A stretch of DNA of 64,000 nucleotides from positions 4,836,001-4,900,000 of the forward strand of contig JAKZAN010000005.1 in assembly GCA_023053545.1 (NCBI GenBank), in the 5' to 3' direction. Below are positions 50,209 to 62,847 of this stretch, piece after piece. Both the position numbers and the translations under genes were made by a program. Each line of letters starts with the position of its first letter. The first letter of the stretch is position 1. Source of the stretch: Lepidurus packardi. Its lineage: Eukaryota > Arthropoda > Branchiopoda > Notostraca > Triopsidae. Under the pieces are notes generated by a model that saw only the letters and a program-made list of their open reading frames with translations, made no database searches and was not told where the DNA came from.

Positions 50209-53200
50209 GATCGTCATGAACAAGTTTGGAATAATGAAGCCACGTCTGTGAGGTTTTTCCTGACTTCTTTTACGAGGCATTCTCTTCCATAGGATGTGGG
50301 GTAGTTTTGCATGCCATATTTTGCCGCTAGTCAAGGGTTTTTGAGCTGAGAGTAAGAGGTCCCTTGTATCGCGTGAATACTTATGTGTGTGAAAGCTTCT
50401 TCCTTGATCACATAGGCAGAGGACGTAATGTGTGAAAGAAGGAGGCGAAGTCTTTGGTGGTAATAAGCCCCCAAGTTCGCTATGACCCGTTGACCTACAT
50501 AGTGGGACCGGTATAAGGGATAAACTAGGCGGCTTCCGTTATTCGTAGTCCGTTTCTCTTTTTTTTTTGTAATCATCAGAAAGAAGAAAATATTCAATTT
50601 ATCTATCTCCTCAAAAACTGAAGATAAACTCATAATGAGGTTTTCCTTTTATGCGTGGAAATTTTTACTGGCATGCTATTTTGAATGTCCTGTTGTATAC
50701 TTTACGCCTTATACAAAGAAGCCACCAACGTTTTCCAAAGACGGTAGAAATACACGAATCTTCCCAATAAAATTACTCAAAGTTTGTCTTGTTAACCGTT
50801 ATTTATCATATTTATTTGTTCAGGGAAAAACTTGTGAGAATCACAGCAATGTGGTATTCTTAAGGTCTGGTTCAAAACATAGGTCAAAGGTTAGGCGTTG
50901 TTATCGTTGAGGAAGGTAGTCGCAAATATGTATCTTGACCTAGTAACCTAGAATATATTCTTTAAGCAGTTTTCAAGTTAAAAACATCTTTCGTCTAGTC
51001 ATGGAGTTGTTTTGTCATAACATTGTAACCTTGGCATAAAGCTTAGGGTCTGAAGAAATTTGGAATATTTGACTTAATGTTGTTGACCTTTTAGGACAGT
51101 CATCCCACTTGGGTACAATTAGTTCTAACGAAAGCTGGTGGAGTATTTGAGTGTTTCGAGGTGATCCTGCCCAAGTGCTTTTGGTATAGTAGGGTCAAGG
51201 TCTTAGCGAAAGTGAACGTAATAATTGAGAGAGCTGACCAAACTGAGAAGTGAAAAGGTATAAAACGCAGTTACAGGTTAAGGATTGAATGCCACAGGAA
51301 TATGCAGAACACGCTAAGTAAAAGGGGTTCTCTCCTTTTTTCCGGTCTCACAGCTAAATGTAAAAGTGAAAGGATTGCGAATGCGAATGCGCGCGTTTCT
51401 TTGAGTAGTTCTATGCGCAACTTTTAAATGACATGAAGATGAGCACGGAAACCTATTTGTGAAATATCACGAGGTGTAAATAGAGGAATTAGAGACTTGT
51501 TTAAGCGACGCAACTCGCTTCCTTTCAAATGTAAACTCATTCCCAAGCATAGTTTTCTCGTGAAATCGTAAAACAAGGTGTAAGAGACTTCTGATACGCT
51601 AACGCTGATAAAACAGTTGCATGGAACGCTTTTGATTTGCAACAGGAAGGATTACACGTGAAGGCTTAGATTTGCGCCAAGGAAATAGAATCCTTTCTCT
51701 TTTTCCTTCATACTAGTGGCATCTCCCTTTCACTGGTATGTTTCTTCTTCTTTCGTTTGCCGTTGGGGCTGTGATGTTAGAGTTTACCCTGTATTATCTT
51801 TCCATTTTATTCGGCACTGACTGCCTGTCCCAACCTCTTTTATATATGTCCTTTTCGAATACCTTTCACCTGTGAATTTCCTATAGTTTATTTTCCTTAA
51901 ACCTTTGCAAACATATTGGCTAACCTGTTTGTTTGTTTTATTCTCAAGTGAAATGTGCAAAAGTCCCTAATTGCATCATAACCTTCCTTTTTTAACGTTT
52001 CTTCCTCTCGAAGTTCAATGCAACATGTTTAGAAGGTGGGCAGATCACATTAAAAGGTTATTTGAAGAAAAACCCCGCTTACGGGTCTGGTTGGTTCATG
52101 TTTGCTCTTTCAAGTGTGACGTAGCAAAAGAACGCTTATGGTTAGGGGTGCTAATTGACCCTTCAAGGTGAAATTGCGCTCATGCCATTCAACCGTACTT
52201 CTCGCGTGGTGTCCAGGGCATTGATTTTTAGCATAACCAGCTTAAGTATTTATGCGCTTTGTTACTGGTATGCGTATGTATGTTTCAGTCTCATAAGCTT
52301 GAAAAGCTGGTTAAAGCGAACAAAGTATGGAAAACCGGTCGAGCCTTTGGTCCAAACTTTCTCGACACGTGACAAACGGTAGGAATCCCTTTCTATCTGT
52401 GATCCAGCTGCTTCAACCCATTTAAAAGCTCTCGATTCGCCAGTAATGAACTCTTTTGCATAAGCCAGACATCATGGACTACTAAAATTTCCCCTAAAAA
52501 CGGACGATTCCGCAAGTTTAAGAGTCAGGAAGACCTACCCGTCTTCCCTAAAAATCGAGGTAGCTTTGACCTGAATCGAAGTCCGAGGGCAATCCTTCGA
52601 TGGCAAGGGAAATGGTAGTGAAGGAAAATGTAACCTTAAGTGTACTCTGTGAGGCACACGTCATGGGTTTGGTGATTGGTTTTGAGAGAGTGAAAAGGGC
52701 CGAGAGGCCTGTATGTGCTATAGTTTGGGGAAGATGGAGAGAAGACGAGGAGAAAGCCCTTGATGTACCTTTCCAAATTTTTTTCCTGCACTGTATCCGT
52801 AGACGAGAGAAAGCAAAAATGGATCACGTTCAAAAAGGAAACAGGTTCAGATTCACTGGCCATAGGGTGTAGGGCAAGGGTGTGGTCATCCTTGAAGATT
52901 TTGTCTCGCGGAATCTTCAGTTCTGCTGGTGCTAACTGACTACCGGGTTATATCGCCTTAAAAAACAACAACTAAAAATTCGGAAGCAAAAATAAAACCT
53001 ATTTGCAGTCCTTGGTCCCACTTTTTTGTTGCCTAATTTCTTTCCTTTTTGCCCCAAAGTATGATTCAGGTTGCGATATCCCGGAGTTGGATTGTCTGTA
53101 ACCTTGAAAAAACGCAACACAGTGATCGTTTCCACAGAATGAATATATACCTCTTGACCTCGAAATGGACTAGATTGCATCAATAATAGTAGTCTAACAT

Positions 53201-53500
53201 CTTGAATCCAACCGTTCCGTTCCGTAGTAAGATCTAAAAGGCACTATAAACAAATACAAGGCTAAAAAGTTGAATCGCATGTCAAGTGAGAAATAATTAG
53301 GCACCTAAATATAGGTGTATTTTGCAATTGTTACAGGAAGTAATCATGCATTGTAGTCAAGATAACGTTTCTACTCACTTTGTTGTCAGAACTCTGGCAT
53401 TCGGTATTGTTAACCATGCCCCTTCGCACCATGAATTGGCAAAAGGTCTACTGTGGTGAGAAGGTGAGAAGACAAGCAGAGTAGCCGGTTCGGAGGCCGT
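50209..53500. other. Intergenic DNA between PTDSS1 and CDA1
   Basis: 3.3 kb without a supportable gene. AATAAA at 50765-50770 is a possible PTDSS1 polyadenylation signal. Short frames such as 52600-52872 (+) show no domain, signal peptide, or splice partners. The right end carries the CDA1 promoter. Confidence 0.55.
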
Positions 53501-53514
53501 CCAAAAATGGTCGC

Positions 53515-53551
53515 TATAAAAGCAGAGGTGCAGGTGAGAGGCCCAGTCAGT
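53515..53551 (+). promoter_or_regulatory. CDA1 core promoter: TATA box and TCAGT initiator
   Basis: TATAAAA at 53515-53521 and TCAGT at 53547-53551 (start A at 53549) are 34 bp apart, a textbook arthropod core promoter. The start codon follows at 53715, giving a 5'UTR of about 165 bp. Confidence 0.75.
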
Positions 53552-53714
53552 GTGAGACGCGAACCCACTGGGGTACAAGTGCATATACGGAGCGGCTTAT
53601 TCCTTTTTTGTAAAGGGAAGTGACTACCGTATTTTTCTGGACAGATTTCAGCCTCGAAGAGGTTAGACAAATACTTTTCTTTAAATATCACCGGCCACAC
53701 GCACTAGTGTCAAC

Positions 53715-56602
53715 ATGCGGGTTAGCCTGGAAACATCCTTACTGGCTCTCCTCCTCTCATCAGGTAAACAATTTTAACTCCCTAAAATCGTATGTATACA
53801 GTCGAAAATTAGACTTTTGGCTTTTTTTTAGCGAAATTGTACCGAAAATTTGGATTCCCAATATTTCCTAAGGTGAAAGTGGGTCAAACTTGCGTACTTT
53901 TGCATTGTTTAATAGTCCTAATTTTTTTCTCGTGGAGAAGGTTTCAGAATTGCGAGTTCTTTTCATGTCCTAATATTTTGTCACGAACGCGTTCCGTATT
54001 CAGAACACGACGTTCTTTCACTTTCACTTGCATTCCTTTTGCCTAACGTCATTTTGCCAACACAAGTTTGGCCCTCGAGGGAACGCTAAAGTATGCTAGT
54101 TCAAAAGGTGAAGCTAATTTGTAAGATTTGAGGCCAAAAGTTTATATTTAACCACTGTGCATCGAAGAGATAAAGGGACCAAACAATTCGTTAATTTGTT
54201 TTCTTTTACAGCTACCTTGGTCTTGGCTCAGAGAACTCCAGCTCCCGCAAGACCGAATGCGAACGGTTAATGATCCAAAACTTATTTCTTCTCTTTTTAG
54301 ATTAAGCCTATCGTATTTTTTTGCATGACATATTCATAAATTATGCTAAGTTGGTAGATCACTGGAATTCTATTAACACGCTAAATATATTGCGGGTGTT
54401 CACGCCCTATGTTTGGTGCTAGAAATTTTAGAAAGCGGAAAAACNNNNNNNNNNNNNNNNNNNNNNNNNNNNNNNNNNNNNNNNNNNNNNNNNNNNNNNN
54501 NNNNNNNNNNNNNNNNNNNNNNNNNNNNNNNNNNNNNNNNNNNNAAACAGGGTTACAATTCTTACCCAGCCACTTTCATGCCCCTTGGCGCTTAATTATC
54601 CGTTTTTGTAACAAACACCGCCCACGACACCTAAGACCTAAAGGGACTTACGATACCTTTGAGTTTAGATTCGAGACAAGGCACCTTGACACAGTACTAA
54701 AACGATTCTTCTTTTCTTAGCCCCTCCCACACCTGCTCCAACAATTATCGAAGATGATGCCTTCGAGAAGGAGTTGTGTAAAGGGAAAGATGCGGGAGAA
54801 TGGTTTCGTCTAGTCGCAGGAGAAGGAGACAATTGTCGCGATGTTATTCAATGCACAACTTCGGTACGAATTTACTTTTTTATTAAAGACCATGCATTTT
54901 CTATTGATGTATGAACTGTAGGGTTTGCAAGCCATCCGTTGCCCGGCCGGTTTGGCGTTCGATATTGAGAAACAAACTTGTGACTGGAAGGAGCAAGTGA
55001 AGAACTGCTTGAAGAAAGGGAAAGAAAAGAAAGTTCAGCCGCTTCTCTTCACCGATGAACCGTTGTGCCAAGTAACATTGAGGAACTGACCCCATTAGAA
55101 AACCTTAGCTAACAGATTTCATTTGTATTCTAAAAACAGGAAGGTTTGTTGGCGTGCGGCGATGGAGTTTGCATGGAGCGAAGCCTCTTCTGTAACGGAG
55201 CCAACGATTGCGCTGATAACTCTGACGAAAACGCTTGTGGTAAGTTAGTTTCTACATTTCGTTAGACAAGCTGCTTTTTGTACCCCCTGAAGTGGTGGTC
55301 ATGGCCATGGCCAGAAGGCGTCAAAACCGTTTACTTTCTCCTTGTTTGTTGTTCCTCCACGACCGTTCAACCTCATTCTTCATCCCATAGATGCCGGCAG
55401 TGACCCTAACCGCGCTCCTCCTTGTGACCCGAATGTGTGCGTCTTGCCCGATTGCTTCTGCTCCGAAGACGGTACGGCAATTCCCGGAAAACTAGAATCC
55501 AAAAATGTACCGCAGATGATCACCATCTCTTTTGATGACGCCGTTAACAACAACAACATCGAACTCTACAAAGACATCTTTGGCGCTGGCAGGAAGAACC
55601 CTAACGGTTGCGATATCAAGGCGACCTTCTTTGTCTCCCACAAATATAGTAACTACTCTGCAGTCAATGAATTGCACCGTAAAGGTCACGAAATCGCTTC
55701 TCACTCCATCTCGTAAGTCTTAATCTTTTTCTTTTTCCGAGTATTTGGACATTAACTAGATGCATATTCTTAGGCACAACGATGACGAAGCTTTCTGGTC
55801 TACGGCCTCGGTTGATGACTGGGCCAAGGAAATGGCTGGAGTCCGTCTTATCATTGACAAATTCGGTAACATCACTGACAACTCCGTTGTGGGTATGCGT
55901 GCGCCTTACTTACGTGTGGGCGGCAACAACCAATTCACCATGATGGAAGAACAAGCTTTCCTTTATGATTCCACCATCACGGCCCCTCTTCAGAACCCTC
56001 CTCTTTGGCCCTATACCTTGTACTTCCGTATGCCTCACAACTGCCACGGTAACTTGCAGAAATGCCCCACTCGTAGCCATGCCGTCTGGGAAATCGTCAT
56101 GAACGAGTTGGATCGTCGTGAGGATCCTGAATTTGACGAGGAATTGCCCGGCTGTGCTATGATTGACTCCTGCTCTAACATTTTGACCGGAGAGCAATTC
56201 TACGCCTTCTTGAACCACAATTTCGAGCGCCATTACGGGCAGAACCGTGCGCCCTTGGGTCTCTTCTTCCACGCCGCTTGGTTGAAGAACAACCCTGAAT
56301 TCTTCGATGCTTTCCTGTTCTGGATCGACGAGGTGTTGCAGAAACACGATGATGTCTACTTTACCACCATGACCCAAGTCATTCAGTGGATCCAAAATCC
56401 GCGCACCATCTCCGAAGTCCGCAACTTCGAGCCCTGGAAGGAGAAATGCAACGTTGCAGGCAATCCTGCTTGCTTTGTCCCCAATTCCTGCGCTCTTACC
56501 ACCAAGGAATTGCCGGGTGAAACTCTCCGAATGCACACGTGCAACCGCTGTCCTCCCAACTATCCTTGGTTGAATGACCCGTCTGGTGACGGATTCTTTT
56601 AA
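53715..56602 (+). CDS. Chitin deacetylase 1, serpentine-type (CBM14, LDLa, polysaccharide deacetylase)
   Basis: Exons by phase: 53715-53763, 54212-54265, 54721-54863, 54922-55071, 55140-55239, 55391-55712, 55774-56602 (TAA). Signal peptide from MRVSLETSLLALLLSS; a Pro-rich linker; a CBM14 chitin-binding domain (ELCKGKDAGEWF ... [18 protein letters not shown]); an LDL-receptor class A module (LLACGDGVCMERSLFCNGANDC); then the deacetylase domain with an intact motif 1 (TISFDDA) and zinc-binding motif 2 (EIASHSISH), and the typical MRAPYLRVGGN and APLGLFFHAAW. It removes acetyl groups from cuticular chitin after secretion. The 100-base assembly gap falls in intron 2 and does not touch coding sequence. 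CDA2 follows 3.3 kb downstream on the same strand. Confidence 0.95.
54445..54544. other. Assembly gap of 100 N
   Basis: Exactly 100 Ns, the usual placeholder for a gap of unknown length. It is inside CDA1 intron 2 (54266-54720), so an additional alternative exon could be hidden here. Confidence 0.98.
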
Positions 56603-59600
56603 ATTTCGAAAGACAAATTTAAGACTATAAAAGCCGTAAAGAAAAAACTATACAAAGCTGAAAAAAGAGAGCGTGAGCGGTTTGAGTATGTTTGAAAGAG
56701 TAAACCTGAATCCCTTCTCCCTATTTTGTTGCCCTTTTGGTCAATTAATGTGACCTAGCTCATTGGCTCCTCCTCCTTTCTCTCTCTACTTTTTTCTTTC
56801 AAGTTATATTCTAATAACAAGCAACTCTTGCGTTCTTATTTTTTTTATAAAACCTTTGGCAATTTTTCTGAAACTGTGATGGTTCGCCGTATGCGTTGTA
56901 TAAATCGAAAAACAGTGTGCCTTGTTTTTGTATAAAAAGGTATCCTCGTGTTGTAATAGATCCTAATTCCAAAAAAAGACTTGTTTTTTGGCCTTCATCC
57001 TTACAAACGCCGAAAACATTTTATTGACTAGCCGAGACCAAAAACAAGACTAACAAGGACGATCAAGGATACATCCTAATTTCATCTGTTCTTCTCGTTG
57101 CGAAAGGAACAATAGCTTGTCCAAGACGAGTCGCGTAGCAGGGTGTGGTCAATTTGACCCTTAATAGAAATTTCCGCACTATCACCCAGAATTAAAAAGA
57201 CTGTCCACGCCCAAATCTTCCCGCTTAGAAATAAAAGCTAAAGAGAAATGCTGCAAAAGTTGGCATTCGAAACTATAGGGACTTTTTCTTTATTGCGACA
57301 TGGCCAAGTTCTCAAGATCTATTTAGTTCGGTGGTCACTAATAATTCACACCTTGGTAAAACTTCGTTTATGACCTGCAAAATCTCATGTAATTACTATC
57401 TATAGTGTTTCAATATAGGCTATAATGATTTTAAAGTCTATTGCTGTGCCGCCACACTTTAAAGTATTCAGTGGAGAACTATAAGGAACCATCACTATGT
57501 TTGTCGTACATTGCTGCTACAATTTTTAGAGATATTAAAAGTTACTTTGTTCTAGATGCAAAGAATCAAGCACATTCCCATTATGCGTACTTGAACAGGC
57601 GGCAGAGCTTCACCTTCTCAAAATTAAGAAAGAGAGAAAGGCTTTGGTTGAGTTTGAGAGCAAAAAACTGGTTGTTCAACGTAAGCGAAGGAAAAGGTGT
57701 ATATACGCATGAAGGGAACACCATAACATGACATGGATTGCTACGTGAAGTCCTGTTTTCTGTCCCTAACAAAGAAAACAAGAGACCCAAACTTTCTCCG
57801 TCTATATATACCGAGATAGCTGCTGTTCTGCTGGACCTATGCCGGTTTCCCGAGCGAATGTTGTATATGGTACGCTACGCCAAAGCCAACAATGCTTATG
57901 CAGCATCTCACTTTGCAGGCTGGCAAAAGCGAAAGGAGGTTAGGGCTCTTACTTCCAAAAAGGGATACAGTACCACCTTTGACTTGACTATAGTGCAAAA
58001 GGGGGAAAAGGCGTGTTGGACACGTCTCTTACCCTAACGTATTATAGGTACAAACCAGTAGTTAATGCTAATTCTTTTGCTTACACAGTACAAGGTCGTT
58101 TGGATAAGACAGCTATAAGCAGAATACCAAAGCATTGTTTCAATTAAGCTCGTCGTAAAATTAGTTACTAAATACTAAACAAAAAGAGTGTTGAGGTCAT
58201 TCCTTGGCCTTGTCTCTTGGGTGACAAGAGGATTGTAACACCTTATTATCCCATGAGTCAGTTAGCCGAAAGCTCATTTTCGCAACTATAAGTAAATCAA
58301 GGCTAGACTCCCAGGTTTCCGGAAAACGATTTTAGCGTCAGTCACAGTATATTGATGACTATGTTCGCAATCAGACTCGCCAATGCCAGAAGCTGATATT
58401 CCTTCACAATGTTACGTTTAATCATTCCCTTTACTTTCTTCCCCTGAGTCCTCTTTATGCCTACAGTTCGAAGATCCCGGATGCTTCAGCAGCAGATAGA
58501 CCTCAAACCCAAGAGATCACACCTCTTGAAGAGGCACACGAATTGAGGCGTCTTCCTCTCTCCACGCCACGTAGCTTCCCAGCATGCAAATCAGACGAAG
58601 GAGCCAAGTCTCGAGAAAGGAGAGAAGGGGAAAGGTGTGCACGCCGCACCGCACAGCTTCTAGTTTTCCCCATTCCATACAACTTGGCATAGGAGAGCCA
58701 GCCAGGTCAGGCCTCCCCCCTCCCTGCCCCCCTTGCTTTTCTATACGACGCTGGTTATAGATGCCTTACTGCTCCAGGAAATGGGTCAACGCCGCGGCAA
58801 ACGAGAAAATGGGTATATTTTCTATGCCCAGGAACGGAGAAATCGAAAACGAACCTTCCATCCAATCCACTTTTTCTTCCAATATCTTCAGCTCAAGTTA
58901 GCCTCATTACCCGGCCTGGAAGCAACCGGCAAGTCACGAAGGAATATAAGTCGAAAAGCCAAACTATTCAGTACATCCCAACCTAGACCCCGTTCACGTT
59001 TCCGGCAAGCTGAAAACGAACAGAACATAACGCCCTTTTATGGCTTATGAGCTTCAAGACAAAAAACGATGCTCCGGTTCGGGAGAAAAACTAGGGCGAA
59101 GCCAGTCGCCATTTCTGTACCAACCTTTTCTTATCTTTTATTGGAAACTAGAAGGTTGAAGGGGAGGCATTGTTGTCGAAATGGTAGATCATAAAAACGG
59201 ATTTGCTAATGACAAAAATATCAGTTCTTCTTAAAACTGCTCTACATTAGAAGTGTATAGAGAGAAAGTACCTTACAGAAATAGAGGGAAAGTTATATGG
59301 AGGTGAAAATCCTATAAAGAAAGTTTACGTGGTCTTTGGTCTCCTTTACTCAATGCAATATGACTAACTAGGGTAATTGCAACAATGATCGAAAAATCTA
59401 TAGAGTTCTTCACGCGCTAGTTGAGCCCCAAAACACTACCCATTTTTTCTTTATATGGAAACATATTTGTTCGGGGACTCTGCTTTCTACTTATTGCCTA
59501 AATAAATGAAATCTTGTGTAAGTTTTCGTTATGGATGACTGCACCACAAATCGTGCAATGCTAATTTTTAATCTGTTGCAATGACCTGTAACCTCCAAAT

Positions 59601-59820
59601 GCTGTTTGACTAGTAAATTATTTCTTGTTTCTTTGGATTGGGGCATGTTTGAAAGTCTTTTGGTTCAGAGCTCGAAGCGAAAATTAGTAACTGCGATGGC
59701 GCCACTTCCCAGACCTCAATTTTACCCGCTGTGAAAGTCTTTTTTGGACTTACCCAGCCCGCCCCTTTGACTCCGCCCCTTTCTCTTGCCTCGTACGTCG
59801 GAGTGGAAGACGCCGAGTTG
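56603..59820. other. Intergenic DNA between the two chitin deacetylases
   Basis: 3.2 kb. Frames at 57441-57731, 57738-58037 and 58733-59050 (all +) have no recognisable domain and no coding-like splice context. A GC-rich, C-run-bearing stretch lies at 58440-58740. No repeat family recognised. Confidence 0.55.
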
Positions 59821-59827
59821 CACCAGG

Positions 59828-59864
59828 TATAAAATCGAAAGGGGGTAAAGCAGGGCGGCAGTTT
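59828..59864 (+). promoter_or_regulatory. CDA2 core promoter: TATA box and initiator-like GCAGTTT
   Basis: TATAAAAT at 59828-59835 with GCAGTTT about 30 bp downstream (start A near 59860). The predicted 5'UTR is only about 28 bp before the ATG at 59888. Confidence 0.65.
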
Positions 59865-59887
59865 GTTTGTTGCATTGAGACTGAACT

Positions 59888-62847
59888 ATGAGTCGGAGGA
59901 TCCTGTTATTAGGGTTGGCAGTGATTGCTGGAGCGGGTAAGTCCATTCATTTTGTTTAGTTTTGCGTTATATTTTTAAAAAAGTTATCATTTTTACAACA
60001 TATTATTTAAATAAGATACTTTTCATGTAATGTACCGCGTAAAGTACTACCAAAAAGTGCTACCAGATTTAAGTTTCGTAAGATGTAAATTTAAATGTAA
60101 AAAGATTAAAGATTGCAGTGTTATGAAATCAATTAGGTTAAAGAAGGCTTCGCACTTAAAGTTTAATAACGAAACCAAAAGTGGCACGCAGAGGCTTCGG
60201 GTTTGACCGCCTTTCCCCTCAGTAGATCCCTTTCACTCTCCCTTCACTCACCGCGTGCAAACCTGAAAGAAAGTTAGCAATACGAGAAACGAGTCTCCTT
60301 TGACCCGCTTTCTCAAAACTTGCATCAAATGTTACTTCTTTTGTCTTCCAATATCCCATATGCGGACCACGTATAGTCTCATATTACCTAACCTCCTCTT
60401 CTATCCCAATTTTGATGTCATCCATTGTAATCAACAAATGACCTTTTTCAGCTTGAAAGTCAATGCTCTCATGGGACTTTCCCTCCTTTCATTATTACGG
60501 AAGATTTCCCCAAGCATTAAACGCCTTTTTTTTTTACTAAAATTTGTTTGTTTTTATTCTTCTCTTCTAGTCGCGAGTTCGGTACGTGAAAAGCGACAAG
60601 AAGTAGCGCAGACTCCTGAACAGCTTTGTGACGGACGACCCAACGAAGAATACTTCCGTTTATCCATCGAAGGTGATTGCCGAGATGTAGTCAGGTACAG
60701 CCTTTAGTTTATTTACTTCTTGGAGCGAACGATTTGAATATGAACAAAAGAAAACTATTCAAGCTTTGAAGGAATTTATTAGAAAATTTTCGGAATGTAA
60801 AAAACGATGGGGTGTGCAACATCATTATAGGTGTGATCGGGCTGGTATTGCTGGCGCCATTCGTTTAGCCGCTGTACGTTGTCCAGCAGGTTTAGCCTTC
60901 GATATTGATCGTCAAACTTGCGACTGGAAGGCGAAGGTTTCTAATTGTGACAAATTGGACCGTAAGTATATTGAAGAGTCGTGGCCATTTCCATGTCCGC
61001 ATGTTTTAGCCCGGAATGCTAATCATAACCTGCAACGATCCCAGCATGACTCTAATTAATAGTTATAATTTTTTAATAATTAAAAAAACGAAACTGACCG
61101 AGCAGCTCTTCATTCGTTTTTTTTGGGGTTTTACTGCATGGGTTTATGGCAATGCTAAAAATTTGCATTTGTGTGGTGTCAGGTGCACGGAAGGGAACGT
61201 CCTAAAACCTATACGCTGTCCCGTTGGCTTGGCCTTTGATGTCTATAAACAGACGTGTGATTGGAGGGCCAAAGTAACAAACTGTGACATTTTGGAGAGT
61301 AAGTCCCCCATTAACAATGGTGTCGGGAGTTTTTCTAGGCCTAGCTATCCAATAAACATGCCTTAAACATACTGATGTCTACAAATGCAATTCTAAAGTT
61401 CTTTTATTAACTAGGACCTCGCAAAGCTTTGCCCAAGTTGAAGACCGATGAACCTCTTTGTTCCGCTGGCAAATTGGCTTGCGGTAATGACGAATGTATT
61501 GACAAATCGCTTTTCTGTGACGGCAAATCTGATTGCCAAGACGGATCCGACGAAAACTCTTGCTGTGAGTCTATTTTTCCGAGTTTTCTTTTTTTTTTTT
61601 AAATTCGAAAGAAATTTAATTTTTCTGTAAAAACAGCTGTGGAGACTGATCCCAACCGTGCCCCAGAATGCGACCCCACTCAGTGCACCTTGCCCGATTG
61701 CTATTGCTCAGCCGATGGTACCCGTATCCCCGGTGAATTGGAAGCCACCCAAGTTCCCCAGATGATCACCATTACCTTCAACGGAGCCATGAACGTAGAC
61801 AACATTGACCTCTACGAGGAGATTTTCAACGTCAATCGCCAAAACCCCAACGGTTGCCAAGTCAAGGGCACCTTCTTCGTCGCCCACAAGTACTCCAACT
61901 ATTCTGCCATCCAAGATTTCCATCGTCGTGGTCATGAAATGGCTGCCTTTTCGGTTACTGGCAAGGATTCCGCCAAGTACTGGACTGAAGGCTCGTATGA
62001 CGACTGGTTGGCTGAGATGGCCGGTGACCGTCTCATCATGGAACGATTTGCTAATATTACCGATGGCTCCATTGTGGGCGTCCGCGCTCCTCAACTTCGT
62101 GTAGGAGGCAACAGGCAATTCGACATGATGGCTGATCAATTCTTCGTCTACGATTCTTCTATTACCGCTCCCTTGAGCCGCGTCCCCCTCTGGCCTTACA
62201 CTCTGTACTTCCGCATGCCTCACAAATGTACCGGCAACGCCCAAAACTGCCCCAGTCGAAGCCATGCCATTTGGGAAATGGTCCTCAACGAATTGGATCG
62301 TCGTGATGACCCCAGCTTTGACGAAGCCCTTCCCGGTTGTCACATGATTGATACCTGTACCAACATCCAAACCGGAGACCAATTCGGCCGCATGTTGCGT
62401 CACAACTTCAACCGCCATTTTAACACCAACCGTGCTCCTTTGGGTCTTCACTTCCACGCTTCTTGGCTGAAAAGCAAGAAAGAGTTCAAGAACGAACTGA
62501 TCCGCTTCATCGACGAGATGTTGGAACGCAACGATGTATACTTTGTGAACATGCTTCAAGTAATCTTTTTAGATTAAGAATACCTGTTTAACGATATTAA
62601 CGCAATTATTTCCAACTAGGTTATTCAATGGATGCAAAACCCCACAGAATTGACATCTCTCCGTGACTTTCAAGAATGGAAAGAGAAATGCGACGTCAAG
62701 GGTCAGCCTTTCTGCTCTTTGCCCAACTCTTGTCCTTTGACCACCAGAGAATTGCCGGGTGAAACCATCAGGATGCACACTTGCATGGAATGCCCGAACA
62801 ACTATCCCTGGATCTTGGATCCTACTGGCGATGGATTCAGCAACTAA
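59888..62847 (+). CDS. Chitin deacetylase 2, vermiform-type, with mutually exclusive chitin-binding exons and a degenerate active site
   Basis: Exons: 59888-59936 (signal peptide [15 protein letters not shown]), 60571-60694, then either 60831-60961 (3a) or 61183-61298 (3b), 61415-61564 (LDLa: [20 protein letters not shown]), 61637-62559, 62620-62847 (TAA). Exons 3a and 3b both encode the second half of the CBM14 domain (RCP-GLAFD-QTCDW). A possible furin site REKR follows the signal peptide. The deacetylase domain aligns over its full length with CDA1 ([24 protein letters not shown]), but motif 1 reads TITFNGA instead of TFDDA, and the region of the zinc-binding histidines reads [11 protein letters not shown] instead of EIASHSISH. 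It is therefore unlikely to be a zinc-dependent deacetylase on its own and may work as a chitin-binding or partner protein. Confidence 0.94.
60831..60961 (+). other. CDA2 alternative exon 3a (chitin-binding half-domain)
   Basis: 131 bp, acceptor tcattatag, donor gtaagt, enters in phase 2 and leaves in phase 1. Encodes [20 protein letters not shown] followed by [20 protein letters not shown]. Confidence 0.9.
61183..61298 (+). other. CDA2 alternative exon 3b (chitin-binding half-domain)
   Basis: 116 bp, acceptor tggtgtcag, donor gtaagt, same entry and exit phases as 3a but 5 codons shorter. Encodes [20 protein letters not shown] then [15 protein letters not shown]. Including both exons would shift the frame. 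Confidence 0.9.

Noticed and set aside
52600-52872. 90-codon plus-strand frame between PTDSS1 and CDA1
   Set aside because: No domain and no exon context.
61708-62559. Antisense open frame of 283 codons over the CDA2 catalytic exon
   Set aside because: It mirrors the long coding exon exactly; the codon bias of the real gene avoids stops in this antisense frame, and CDA1 shows the same shadow (55910-56536). No domain or signal in the translation.
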